Shown one piece after another: positions 1-7,804 of a stretch of DNA of 31,271 nt. This DNA comes from Bryobacteraceae bacterium (lineage in GTDB: Bacteria > Acidobacteriota > Terriglobia > Bryobacterales > Bryobacteraceae): contig JASHQT010000002.1 of NCBI GenBank assembly GCA_030039005.1, forward strand, positions 1-31,271, read 5' to 3'. Within the stretch, counting starts at the first letter, position 1; each line of letters begins with the position of its first letter. Position numbers and translations under genes: made by a program. The notes below the pieces were generated by a model that was not told the DNA's origin, did no database searches, and worked only from the letters and a program-made list of their open reading frames with translations.

Positions 1-1281
1 CGCAAGGACGCCCTCCGCGCGGCCAAGGACGTGGACGGCGACATCAAGCGCGAACGCCTGCGTGGCCCGCTGCAAGGCATGCCGTTTGGCGCCAAGGATC
101 TGCTCGCGTACGCCAAGCATCCTACCACGTGGGGCGCGAAGCCCTACGCCGATCAGGTTTTCGACTACACTGCTTCCGCGCTCAGGCGCATCGATAAGCA
201 CGGCGGGCTGCTGATCGGAAAGTTGGCGATGGTGGAGCTGGCCGGCGGGCCCGGTTATCGCTACGCCAGCGCGTCTCTCACCGGTCCGGGTTTGAACCCT
301 TGGGATCCTTCGCGCTGGTCCGGCGGATCGTCGAGCGGTTCGGCCATCGCGGTGGCGGCCGGCTTGGTGACGTACGCGTTGGGGTCTGAAACCTCCGGTT
401 CCATTCTTACCCCGAGCGCGTTCTGCGGCGTTACGGGATTGCGGCCCACTTACGGCCTGGTTTCACGGCATGGCGCGATGCCGCTGGCTTGGACGCTCGA
501 TAAAATCGGCCCTATTTGCCGTTCGGCCGAAGACTGTGGATTGGTGCTGGAAGCGATCGCCGGCGGCGATGCCGACGATCCGTCTTCGGCGCACAAGAGC
601 TTTTACTATACGCCGCAGTACGCACGCGATCTCAAGGACGTTAGCGTGGGCTATGCACCGGTGGATTTCGAGGAAGGCGTGGATACGGCCGCGCGCGCTG
701 ACTACGCCAAAGCGCTCGACACCATTCGCTCGCTCGGCGTGCAACTGAGCGAGGCGAAGTTGCCCGATTTTCCCTACGGCCCCATGATCAACACCATCAT
801 CTCGGCGGAGGGTTCCGCTGTTTTCGAGCCACTGATCAAAAGCGGGAAAGTGGATCAGCTCGCCGACCAGCACCAGATCGCAAATCTCAAGGCGGGCCTC
901 CAGATTCCAGCGAATGAATATCTGAAAGCCATGCGCATCCGCGCGCTGATGCAGGAGGCATTTCGCGATCTGCTCTCGATCACCGACGTGCTGATCGCTC
1001 CCACACGCTTCGATCCCGCTCCAAAAATCACACAGCCGCTAGACGCGTCCGCGTCCGATCGACCTGTTCCGGCCGCGCCCGGCCTTAGAGCCTTGATCCC
1101 GGCGGGCAATCTCGCAGGCTTGCCTGCACTATCAATTCCTTGCGGGTTTGCGAACGGCATGCCGATGGGACTGCAATTGGTGGGCTCGCCTTTTTCGGAA
1201 AATTTGTTGCTGGCCATTGGAAGATCGTTTCAGGAGCGTACGGATTGGCACAAACGAAGGCCGCCGGTGGCGGCGTCATGA
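1..1281 (+). CDS. Amidase (amidase-signature family), 5' end outside window
   Basis: The reading frame is open from the first base, so the N-terminus lies outside the window. The visible 426 residues carry the amidase-signature core. The catalytic lysine is in PFGAKD (bases 94-96), the Gly/Ser-rich loop GGSSSGSA is at bases 322-345, and the nucleophile loop GSETSGSI has its serine at bases 400-402. Together these give the Lys-cisSer-Ser triad of enzymes that hydrolyse amide bonds, such as GatA, indole-acetamide hydrolase and allophanate hydrolase. The C-terminal GLPALSIPCGFANGMPMGLQ is also typical. Nothing visible fixes the substrate. GatA is unlikely because no gatC or gatB is nearby and the loop sequence departs from the usual GSDTGGS. 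The stop overlaps the next start (ATGA), so the downstream barrel gene is translationally coupled. Confidence 0.9.
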   Translation, partial: RKDALRAAKDVDGDIKRERLRGPLQGMPFGAKDLLAYAKHPTTWGAKPYADQVFDYTASALRRIDKHGGLLIGKLAMVELAGGPGYRYASASLTGPGLNPWDPSRWSGGSSSGSAIAVAAGLVTYALGSETSGSILTPSAFCGVTGLRPTYGLVSRHGAMPLAWTLDKIGPICRSAEDCGLVLEAIAGGDADDPSSAHKSFYYTPQYARDLKDVSVGYAPVDFEEGVDTAARADYAKALDTIRSLGVQLSEAKLPDFPYGPMINTIISAEGSAVFEPLIKSGKVDQLADQHQIANLKAGLQIPANEYLKAMRIRALMQEAFRDLLSITDVLIAPTRFDPAPKITQPLDASASDRPVPAAPGLRALIPAGNLAGLPALSIPCGFANGMPMGLQLVGSPFSENLLLAIGRSFQERTDWHKRRPPVAAS

Positions 1282-2036
1282 GGTTTTTTCTGCTGCTTGT
1301 GCTGGCGGCGATTCCCGTTTTCAGCCAAAACAACTACGAGATCCAAGTTTACGGTTCGGAGCTGGTGCCGCCCGGCAACACCATGGTCGAACTGCACAGC
1401 AATTTCACCATCGAAGGCTCCAAAACAGTGGTGGAGGGCCTTTATCCCACCGAGCACCAACTGCATGAGACCGTCGAGATCACGCACGGCTTCACGGATT
1501 ACTTCGAATGCGGCTTTTACATCTTCACCAATGCGCAAAGCGGCGTGGGTTGGCAGTGGGTAGGCGATCACATACGGCCGCGATTCGCGGTGCCCGAGAG
1601 TTGGCACTGGCCGGTGGGAGTGAGCATTTCGAACGAAATCGGATACCAACGCCGTCCTTACTCCACCGCGAAGTGGGACTGGGAAATCCGGCCCATTATC
1701 GACAAGCAGATCGGGCGTTGGTACATGTCCTTCAACCCGGCGCTAGATCGCGCGTTCGATGGCCCGGATGTAAACCAGGGCATCGTCTTCTCGCCCGATT
1801 TCAAGCTGTCCTACGATGTCAACAGCGTGTTCACGGGCGGTTTCGAATACTACGGCTCCGTCGGCCCGATTAATGATTTCGTACCCTTCAAATTTCAGGA
1901 GCACCAGTTCTTCCCGGCTATCGACCTGAATCTTTCGCCGAAATGGGAATTCAATTTCGGCGTGGGGGTTGGCGTGACGCAGAGCACGGACCATTTGATC
2001 GTGAAGATGATCATAGGGTACCGGTTTAATCTGTGA
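1278..2036 (+). CDS. Secreted outer-membrane beta-barrel-like protein, unknown function
   Basis: This 252-residue protein starts at ATG 1278, inside the amidase stop (ATGA). That start was chosen because it begins directly with a hydrophobic signal peptide, MRFFLLLVLAAIPVFS, followed by QNNYEIQVYG. An in-frame start further upstream would lie inside the amidase. The mature part alternates polar and aromatic residues, has repeated Trp/Tyr/Phe near predicted strand ends, and ends in GYRFNL, so an aromatic residue lies close to the C-terminus as in many outer-membrane barrels. No catalytic motif is visible. Coupling to an amidase gene suggests co-expression, perhaps as a porin-like partner, but that is inference. 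A role in transport or in sensing envelope state cannot be distinguished from sequence alone. Confidence 0.7.
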   Translation: MRFFLLLVLAAIPVFSQNNYEIQVYGSELVPPGNTMVELHSNFTIEGSKTVVEGLYPTEHQLHETVEITHGFTDYFECGFYIFTNAQSGVGWQWVGDHIRPRFAVPESWHWPVGVSISNEIGYQRRPYSTAKWDWEIRPIIDKQIGRWYMSFNPALDRAFDGPDVNQGIVFSPDFKLSYDVNSVFTGGFEYYGSVGPINDFVPFKFQEHQFFPAIDLNLSPKWEFNFGVGVGVTQSTDHLIVKMIIGYRFNL

Positions 2037-2061
2037 GTGGTACAAGTTATTGCAGCCGTCC

Positions 2062-2172
2062 ATGGGTGCACTCGTGACGTTCAGCGCGGGAGACTTCGGC
2101 GATGCGCCTGCCCACTTCGGCGTGGAAGTGTTGTTGGCGCGTGAGGTCCTGAAGAGGATGAGACTTGAGTGA
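2062..2172 (+). pseudogene. C-terminal remnant of a PIN-domain toxin
   Basis: A 36-codon open stretch reads as the end of a PIN-domain toxin of the COG1569 type. LVTFSAGDF resembles the usual last beta-strand/acidic motif (LVTFN..DF), and it is followed by FGVEVL and a short basic helix. A full toxin of this family is about 130-140 residues, so the first three quarters and the other catalytic acidic residues are missing. In-frame codons upstream run into the end of the barrel gene (stop at 2036) without resemblance to PIN domains. The fragment overlaps the TTG start of the antitoxin gene at 2165, which is the overlap expected of an intact toxin-antitoxin pair. The identification rests on a short motif and is tentative. 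Confidence 0.5.
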
Positions 2173-2446
2173 AACAAAGACTTACCCGTTGCGGCTGCCA
2201 AAATCCTTAAAGGACGCTGTCGAGCGTATCAGCAGGCAGGAAGGCACCAGCATCAATCAATTCGTTGCCACCGCTGTTGCGGAAAAGGTCCCGGCCCCGG
2301 AAGCCGCTCGCCTCTTCCAGGAGCGCAAGGCGAGAGCCGATTTCAAGGCCTTCGATCGGATCATGAAGAGACGCGGTGGTGAGCCGCCTCGCGAAGGCGA
2401 CCAGATGCCGAAGGCGCGGAGGTCGAATTTCAAGCGCGCCCGATGA
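2165..2446 (+). CDS. HicB-like ribbon-helix-helix antitoxin (orphan)
   Basis: This 93-residue protein starts at TTG 2165; the nearby ATG at 2159 is in another frame and stops at once. Residues 8-42 (YPLRLPKSLKDAVERIS, then GTSINQFVATAVAEKV) form the beta-strand and two helices of a ribbon-helix-helix/HicB-type DNA-binding antitoxin. The basic C-terminal tail (FKAFDRIMKRRGGEPPREGD) would bind and neutralise a toxin. In this family the partner is usually a PIN-domain nuclease. Here only the last part of such a gene remains immediately upstream, so the antitoxin appears orphaned. It may still bind DNA and act as a repressor. Its 3' end overlaps the convergent FAD oxidoreductase gene by 17 bases. 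Confidence 0.8.
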   Translation: MSETKTYPLRLPKSLKDAVERISRQEGTSINQFVATAVAEKVPAPEAARLFQERKARADFKAFDRIMKRRGGEPPREGDQMPKARRSNFKRAR

Positions 2447-3932
2447 GGTGAAGCACAGCCTTGGCAGCTTCCACCCCGCGGTATTGCGCTTCCTCGAAAA
2501 TAGAAAACCCGCTGAGATCGGAGTTGGCGAAGAAGATGTTGCCGAGCGGCTTCAGCCAGCGCGTCCGAGCTTCCGAAAATAGGAACCCCGGCGAGGGCCG
2601 CGCCATCGCATGCCCGATGCGCATGATGTCCATGTGTGCGACGCACTCGCGGATGTCGGGGTGCGCGCGCGCCAGGTCCTTGAGGATCGCTTCTTTCCAA
2701 TAGCTCCAGTCTTTGGCGAGCAGCAACCGGCGTGCATCGTCGGGCCTGTATTCGGCGAGCGACCAATAGAACGTCCAAACGGTTTTATCGAAATGGGTCG
2801 CCAGGCTCATGTGCGTCGCGTTGACGTAGCCGAGCGTGGGCGAATCGTAAATCACGTTGTCCCAGGCGGGGTCGGCGTTGTTTTGTTGGGGAATGCGGTC
2901 CAGCGTCAGGTTCGCGGTGAGCCAGGGTGAATAGTGGAAACCCTCGGCACGCGGAGCGCCTTCGATGATATAGGACGCGAGAAAGGTGGGAGCGGCCCAG
3001 ATCACCGCGTCCGCGACGTATTCGGCCTGCTCGGTGAACACGCGCAGCCTGTTGCCCGCCCGCGCGACGCGATACACAGCGCCGCCGGTTCGCAGGTATC
3101 CTTTAAGCTTCTCGATGAGCCGCCCGGCAATCCAGCCATTGCCTTCGGGCCACGTCAGCGGACCTTTTTCCTCCGGCTCGCGGGATGCGAAATACTGAAT
3201 GCCGGCCCATGCTGAGGTGTCTTTGGCCAGCGCTCCGTAATCGTCACGGCAGGCGTAATTGATGTACCAGCGCAGGGGCGCGGAATCGAATCCCTGTTCG
3301 CCGAGCCAGTCATCCATCGTCAACGCGTCGAGCGCCGACGCCTTCAATCCGCGATCCATCGGCACCGTGAACTGGCCGGTAGCGCGAAACTCGTTGATCC
3401 GATCCTGAAAGCGCCGGAATTGCTCGCGGTCGCGCGGCGAAGCGCCATCGTCCGGCTCGATGCCTTCCTGCCAGCGTCCGTTGATGAACAGGCGCTCCTG
3501 GGGATCGAAGCATAAGACGCGTTCGTCCCATGCGCCGTCGCGCAGCACTCCGAGCTCTTCGAACAGCTCACGCGCGAGCGATTCGCCTTTCGACGGCACC
3601 GGAACATAGTGCGCGGCCCAAGGAAATTTCGAGATTTCGTTTTCGCCCCAGCGGGAATTGCCACCGGCGCGCTGCTCCATTTCGAGCAGGACGAAATCGC
3701 GAAATCCGCGCTTATCGAGATACCAGGCGGCATTCAACCCCGCCATGCCGCCGCCCACAATCGCCACTGGAACCCGGATTTGCCGCGCCGGCGCTCGAAA
3801 CGTCGCATGATCGCGCAGACGGTGGCCGAGCGGAAACGAATCGTTGACGAAGCCGCCGGTGATGGGCCGATCCGTTTTACGCCAGAGACCGATCAGCGCG
3901 GGCGCGGCGACGAATTGCCTGCGGGTGATCAT
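2430..3932 (-). CDS. FAD-dependent amine oxidase-like protein with Tat-type signal
   Basis: This is a 500-residue flavoprotein. ATG 3932 was chosen because it gives MITRRQFVAAPALIGL, a twin-arginine-like export signal, 13 bases after the upstream gene's stop. An in-frame ATG at 3959 would overlap that gene. The Rossmann motif VAIVGGGMAGLNAAWYL (GGGMAG at residues 60-65), an acidic strand end LLEMEQRAGGNSRW, and a C-terminal FAD-contact region (IFFANSDLSGFSIFEEAQ) mark the flavin amine oxidase/phytoene desaturase-like fold. It is the last gene of the polyamine/SPFH operon, directly behind an aminopropyltransferase, so a polyamine or other amine is a plausible substrate; this is inference from position. 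If the Tat signal is real, the folded FAD enzyme would work in the periplasm. A carotenoid- or protoporphyrinogen-type oxidase is the main alternative. Confidence 0.82.
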   Translation of the reverse strand: MITRRQFVAAPALIGLWRKTDRPITGGFVNDSFPLGHRLRDHATFRAPARQIRVPVAIVGGGMAGLNAAWYLDKRGFRDFVLLEMEQRAGGNSRWGENEISKFPWAAHYVPVPSKGESLARELFEELGVLRDGAWDERVLCFDPQERLFINGRWQEGIEPDDGASPRDREQFRRFQDRINEFRATGQFTVPMDRGLKASALDALTMDDWLGEQGFDSAPLRWYINYACRDDYGALAKDTSAWAGIQYFASREPEEKGPLTWPEGNGWIAGRLIEKLKGYLRTGGAVYRVARAGNRLRVFTEQAEYVADAVIWAAPTFLASYIIEGAPRAEGFHYSPWLTANLTLDRIPQQNNADPAWDNVIYDSPTLGYVNATHMSLATHFDKTVWTFYWSLAEYRPDDARRLLLAKDWSYWKEAILKDLARAHPDIRECVAHMDIMRIGHAMARPSPGFLFSEARTRWLKPLGNIFFANSDLSGFSIFEEAQYRGVEAAKAVLHLIGRA

Positions 3933-3945
3933 TCTTTGGTTAAGA

Positions 3946-5442
3946 TCAATGGGCCACATCCTTCCATTCCTGCTCGTAGTAACGAACCAGCACCTGGTCA
4001 TTTAAACGATTCGGCGGGGTCGAAACAGGTTGCATATCGACAGGGAAGACGAACAGTTCACCGACATTGCTTGTCGAAAGAAATCGCAAGCCAGGCGGTA
4101 ACTGGTGCGGCGGCTCATAAGGCGCGAAGCTGCCGATCACAAAACCCCATTCGCCGAAGGAAGGCACGTAGACGTGGTAGGGATAAACGCGCAGTCCGGC
4201 TTGCTTCATGGATTCGACGATACACCAGTACGATTTCCGCGCAAAGAGCGGCGACGTGCTTTGCACGACGATTAACCCTCCGCTCGCCAGATGCTTTGCC
4301 GCGAGCCGGTAAAACGCGGTGGTGAAGAGTTTGCCGAGCGCATAACTGGTGGGATCGGGGAAGTCGGCGACGATGAAGTCATATTGCTCTGTGTTCGTGT
4401 CGAGCCAGCGGAACGCGTCGGCGTTGATCACGTGCACTCGCGGATTGGTCAGCGAATGCTGGTTCAAAGCCGACATCACCGGGTGAGTGGAGAACAGGTT
4501 CGTCATCTCGGGGTCTAGATCTACCAACGTGACGCTCTGGACCGAGGGGTATTTCAGGATTTCGCGAACCGCGAGACCATCGCCGCCGCCCATCACCAAA
4601 ACACGATGTGCGCCGGGAAGGGCGGCGAGCCCGGGATGCACCAGAGCTTCGTGATAGCGATATTCGTCGCGCGAACTGAATTGTAAGTGCGAATTCAGGA
4701 AAAGCCGCAGGTCGTCTTTCCACTTAGTAAGTACGATGCGCTGGTAAGGCGTCGTGCGGCTGAAAATTACTTGGTCGGCGTACAGGCTGTTGTCGGCGGC
4801 GTTGGAAATGCGATCGGCAAAGGCGGTCCCGGCCGCGAGACAAACGAGAACTACGCCGCATCCGACACGGAGTGAATACGGCCGTGCGATCTGTTCGCGA
4901 AATAAATACGTGGACCACAACGCTACGCCGGCGTTGCAGATTCCGAACACCAGGGCCGAGCGAACCAGGCCGAGCTTGGGAACCAGCACGATCGGAAACA
5001 GCAGCGACGCGCCCAGTGCGCCGAGATAGTCGAACGTCAAGACCTGCGAGACCAGCTCGCGAAACTGGAAGCGTTCCTTCAGGATTCGCATCAATAGCGG
5101 AATCTCCAAACCCACCAGGATCCCGACCAGGATCACGACCAAGTACAAGATGAATCGAAAGGCGCCGGTGTAGGCGAAGGCCAAAAACAGCAGCGACGAC
5201 GAAAATCCGCCCACCACTCCGACCACCAGCTCGATCGATACAAAGCGCGCCACCAGCCCGCGATGCAGAAATCGGGACAAGTAACTGCCGATCCCCATCG
5301 CAAACAGGTAACAACCGATGATGGTGGAGAACTGAAAAACGGTGTCTCCAAGCAAGTAACTGGCGAGTGTCCCCGAGATTAGTTCATAGATCAGCCCGCA
5401 AGCGGCGATCAGAAATACCGAAAGGAAAAGAGCGATGGACAC
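3946..5442 (-). CDS. Membrane-anchored aminopropyltransferase (spermidine synthase-like)
   Basis: This 498-residue two-part protein starts at GTG 5442, with AGGA upstream. Residues 1-205 are mostly hydrophobic, about six or seven membrane helices beginning LFLSVFLIAACGLIYELISG. This is the transporter-like N-terminus known from long SpeE homologues. Residues about 215-480 form the aminopropyltransferase domain: YQRIVL, YHEALVHPGL, the AdoMet-type glycine loop MGGGDGLAVREIL (285-289), VDLDPEM and the catalytic-type aspartate VADFPDPT (Asp360). The known reaction transfers an aminopropyl group from decarboxylated AdoMet to an amine. An AdoMet decarboxylase is encoded in the same operon, so both halves of the pathway are present. 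Membrane anchoring suggests that the acceptor or product is used at the membrane. The acceptor amine cannot be read from sequence. Confidence 0.9.
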   Translation of the reverse strand: MSIALFLSVFLIAACGLIYELISGTLASYLLGDTVFQFSTIIGCYLFAMGIGSYLSRFLHRGLVARFVSIELVVGVVGGFSSSLLFLAFAYTGAFRFILYLVVILVGILVGLEIPLLMRILKERFQFRELVSQVLTFDYLGALGASLLFPIVLVPKLGLVRSALVFGICNAGVALWSTYLFREQIARPYSLRVGCGVVLVCLAAGTAFADRISNAADNSLYADQVIFSRTTPYQRIVLTKWKDDLRLFLNSHLQFSSRDEYRYHEALVHPGLAALPGAHRVLVMGGGDGLAVREILKYPSVQSVTLVDLDPEMTNLFSTHPVMSALNQHSLTNPRVHVINADAFRWLDTNTEQYDFIVADFPDPTSYALGKLFTTAFYRLAAKHLASGGLIVVQSTSPLFARKSYWCIVESMKQAGLRVYPYHVYVPSFGEWGFVIGSFAPYEPPHQLPPGLRFLSTSNVGELFVFPVDMQPVSTPPNRLNDQVLVRYYEQEWKDVAH

Positions 5443-5466
5443 TTTTTATTCCTGACGTCCCCAGAA

Positions 5467-5499
5467 GTGGCGCGCGGCATGCACGAGTGCGTGCGCCAC
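5467..5499 (-). other. Strong inverted repeat between SpeE-like and DUF350 genes
   Basis: The 61-base gap, the only sizeable one in the operon, holds an imperfect hairpin. GTGGC (5467-5471) pairs with GCCAC (5495-5499). After a five-base bulge, GCATGCAC pairs with GTGCGTGC (one G-U) around a GA loop at 5485-5486. There is no T-run on either side, so a classical terminator is unlikely. An mRNA processing or stability element that separates the expression of the upstream DUF genes from the aminopropyltransferase is possible. Confidence 0.4.
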
Positions 5500-5503
5500 C
5501 ACA

Positions 5504-5713
5504 CTAGTGCACGGCGGCCGCGATGATGATGCACATGCCGATCGAAAGCGCGCCCACCAGAACCGCGAGCGCAACGTTCTTTTCGCGAACAATCTCGTTC
5601 CACAGATGATAGGGCGTCAGTTTGTCGATCAGGACAAACGCGATGGCGAAGATAATGATCCCAAGTACGGCATAAATCACTGCGTTCACGAGCGCATGAG
5701 TGTCCAAGTTCAC
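5504..5713 (-). CDS. DUF350 (YjfL-like) small membrane protein
   Basis: This 69-residue protein has two hydrophobic helices, AVIYAVLGIIIFAIAFVLID (about 12-31) and ALAVLVGALSIGMCIIIAAA (about 48-67), joined by a short polar loop with LTPYHLWNEIVREKN. Length, helix spacing and the acidic/basic loop match the DUF350/UPF0719 family (YjfL in enterobacteria). That family is repeatedly found next to SPFH, PspA-like and polyamine-related genes, and its biochemical role is unknown. It starts at GTG 5713, which overlaps the preceding gene's stop (GTGA), so it should be translationally coupled to the small protein upstream. A membrane scaffold or channel subunit in envelope stress is the usual suggestion. 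Confidence 0.85.
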   Translation of the reverse strand: MNLDTHALVNAVIYAVLGIIIFAIAFVLIDKLTPYHLWNEIVREKNVALAVLVGALSIGMCIIIAAAVH

Positions 5714-5895
5714 TTACCTCCGATGTAGCGCGAATAGCCGCCATACGAGGAGCGATAGGCACCGGGATTATCACGGATTGACCGGGGCAGCACTCGCTGC
5801 TGGCTGATGCGGTTCCAGCTCCAGCCCTTGTATTCGCCCACGCCAGTCAGGCCCAGGAGCAGAACGCCATAAATCACAAACAAGGAAGTATTCAA
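5710..5895 (-). CDS. Small single-helix membrane protein with Ser/Tyr/Gly/Arg tail, unknown
   Basis: This 61-residue protein starts at TTG 5895, sharing TTGA with the preceding gene's stop, and its own TGA is shared with the DUF350 start. One membrane helix (LFVIYGVLLLGLTGVG, about residues 5-20) is followed by a basic, tyrosine-, serine- and glycine-rich tail (RDNPGAYRSSYGGYSRYIGG). No named family is recognised. Double coupling to its neighbours and normal local codon use argue that it is a real gene. The tail could be a ligand or substrate for a neighbouring protein such as a zinc-ribbon DUF4178 protein, but this is speculation. Confidence 0.7.
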   Translation of the reverse strand: MNTSLFVIYGVLLLGLTGVGEYKGWSWNRISQQRVLPRSIRDNPGAYRSSYGGYSRYIGGK

Positions 5896-7172
5896 TCGTC
5901 ACCTCCGCGGCTCGACTTGGGAGCGTAGTCGCTTTCGCGCCAGCGGGCCGCTTCGAAACTGCCTCTGCGAAACGTGGTCAGTACCGGTGGAATCAAAAGC
6001 AACAACGCCGCCACACCGAAGAAGCCATAGTTCGGGACATTGCGGCGCAACTCGAGGTCGTAGTGCATGTAGGACGTTCCGTAAGCCATTTCGGGCTCAA
6101 CACGCAAGTAATATTGGCCGGCCGGAACGGACGGAATGATCACGCTGTTGTTGCGACTCCCGTCGCTTCCATCGGAGTCATGATAGTAACTCACTTCGCG
6201 GCCGAAGTCGAACGTCTGGCCGCTTTTGTCGTTGATCAACGCAAAGCCGAAATAGGCCCAGTTATTGTCCAAATCCGTGTGAATGTTCAGTTCGACATTG
6301 GATTCGCGTCCCGTGAGTTGGAAACTCGGAGTGACGAACGCCTTGTCTCCATTCGCGCCGCCGGGGTAGAAGTAATCGTTGCTGAAGGCCACGCGGCCCG
6401 GCGCGATAAACATAAATAAAAAGACCATCGCCGCGAGCGCGACGTTCAGCCATAGCCACGTGCGCCAGGACGACCCGACGGTGCCGCCGTAGGGCGACGG
6501 CTGATTGGCGAAAACTCCGTACGCCGGCGGCGGCGAGTCTGGGAGCCGGAATGCTTGCCAGATGTCCGCGCCTGCCATGTATCGAGCCAGTGACCAGGTG
6601 GTCTCCCCATCCGTTGATTCCGCGGAGAGCATTTGCGGCGGAGCGATGTAGTCCCGGAAGTCCACGCATTCGCCCACCTGCACGCGCCACGGGAATTCGC
6701 CCAAAACATAAACGGTCTCCGCTGTACCGGCATCGAAGCCCGCGTAGGTTTTGCCGCCGAAGCGCCAGGCGGTCCGCCCGCGCGCCTGAGCTGGTTCGGG
6801 CAACGCGGTCTGAACCTGCACAAAATTCCAGTGGCCGTTGTATTCGGTTAAATACCGGAAGCCTTTGTACGGATTAAAGAGCAGGTATTCGCCCCAAGAA
6901 TACGAATCGTCTCCGCTCGCGACCTGTCGAATTTGAAATCCGATTACCTCATAGGGAACACCTTCCAGATTGCCCCGTGAGCCTAGCGGGATTGTGATTT
7001 GGATCTGCGTCTTCTGCTGGAATTTCTGGAGGATGGCGACTTCGGGCGTGGACGTATCGAGAACGCTATGGCATTGCGGGCAGACCACGCTCAGCGTGTG
7101 GGCGAAGCCGCGGAGTTGGACTGCACCGCCGCAGTTGGGGCAAGAGATCGATCTCGCTGGAACGGCCGGCAT
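5892..7172 (-). CDS. Zinc-ribbon DUF4178 membrane protein
   Basis: This is a 426-residue protein. Cys11-x2-Cys14 and Cys31-x2-Cys34 form an N-terminal zinc ribbon. Residues about 60-200 form a DUF4178 domain (GSRGNLEGVPYEVIGFQIRQ, SWGEYLLFNPYKGFRYL). Two membrane helices follow: WLWLNVALAAMVFLFMFIAP (about 238-258) and FFGVAALLLLIPPVLTT (about 384-400). They flank a roughly 125-residue beta-rich loop, probably extracytoplasmic (NVELNIHTDLDNNWAYFGFA, YYLRVEPE). The layout resembles a cytoplasmic sensor or adaptor tied to a periplasmic domain. It overlaps the smaller DUF4178 gene by one base and the next small gene by four. DUF4178 has no known activity; association with polyamine and stress operons is known for the family. 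Confidence 0.85.
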   Translation of the reverse strand: MPAVPARSISCPNCGGAVQLRGFAHTLSVVCPQCHSVLDTSTPEVAILQKFQQKTQIQITIPLGSRGNLEGVPYEVIGFQIRQVASGDDSYSWGEYLLFNPYKGFRYLTEYNGHWNFVQVQTALPEPAQARGRTAWRFGGKTYAGFDAGTAETVYVLGEFPWRVQVGECVDFRDYIAPPQMLSAESTDGETTWSLARYMAGADIWQAFRLPDSPPPAYGVFANQPSPYGGTVGSSWRTWLWLNVALAAMVFLFMFIAPGRVAFSNDYFYPGGANGDKAFVTPSFQLTGRESNVELNIHTDLDNNWAYFGFALINDKSGQTFDFGREVSYYHDSDGSDGSRNNSVIIPSVPAGQYYLRVEPEMAYGTSYMHYDLELRRNVPNYGFFGVAALLLLIPPVLTTFRRGSFEAARWRESDYAPKSSRGGDD

Positions 7173-7804
7173 CAGGTCCAGCCCTCAAATTCTCGCAGGT
7201 TTTTCAGGTGCAGATCGTCGAATTCGACCGCGCGACCGAGAAACAGCAGCGGCGGATTCTCGCTGTAGTCGATCGTGCCGAAGTCCGAAGTGGTGGTGCG
7301 GAGATCGGCAAATAGCATGTCCGATTTGTCCCAGTATTCGAAGGGCAGCTCGCCTTGCACGCCCTTGTAGTGTGCCTTGGTGAGTGAGGTCACCTGATAC
7401 ACCTTGCTCTGCCACTGAAATTCTTGGCCTTTACGAGCCACAACCGGCAGCGTTTCAGGCGGCTTGGCGAGCCACGACAGATCGTATTCCAGTTGCGCAT
7501 CGGCCAGCCAGCCGCTCGATCCATCGTTGAACACAACGTGCCATTCGTTCCAGCCGCCCTGTTCCCATTCGTAAATGATGCGGCCGACCACGACGAAGCT
7601 TTTGTTCTGGTATGTGCCTTCGGTCCCGATTTGAATCGGCGACGCGTCGGCCGGCAGGTCGGCCACAACGCCCACTTTTTTTAAATCCACGTCCGTGCGT
7701 ACCAGGATCGAGTGGCAGAATTCGCAAGTGGTCTGCACGGCGCTGGACCAGAGAAACTTCACCGGCGCGCCGCAATTGGGGCAGTTCCCGGCGGGCGCGC
7801 TCAT
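7172..7804 (-). CDS. Zinc-ribbon DUF4178 soluble protein
   Basis: This 210-residue protein carries Cys8-x2-Cys11 and Cys27-x2-Cys30 as an N-terminal zinc ribbon. A DUF4178 domain follows: IGTEGTYQNKSFVVVGRIIY, then EWHVVFNDGSSGWLADAQ. A similar second half includes WQSKVYQVTSLTKAHYKGVQ and the end ENPPLLFLGRAVEFDDLHL. There is no membrane segment, so it is probably cytoplasmic and could pair with the longer, membrane-bound DUF4178 protein encoded next. It starts at ATG 7804, sharing ATGA with the AdoMet decarboxylase stop. Two adjacent DUF4178 paralogues of different size suggest a heteromeric complex rather than redundancy; that is inference. Confidence 0.87.
   Translation of the reverse strand: MSAPAGNCPNCGAPVKFLWSSAVQTTCEFCHSILVRTDVDLKKVGVVADLPADASPIQIGTEGTYQNKSFVVVGRIIYEWEQGGWNEWHVVFNDGSSGWLADAQLEYDLSWLAKPPETLPVVARKGQEFQWQSKVYQVTSLTKAHYKGVQGELPFEYWDKSDMLFADLRTTTSDFGTIDYSENPPLLFLGRAVEFDDLHLKNLREFEGWT

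Noticed and set aside
3609..4325. 238-codon open frame on the plus strand
   Set aside because: Antisense to the FAD and SpeE-like genes, Arg-rich composition, no motif.
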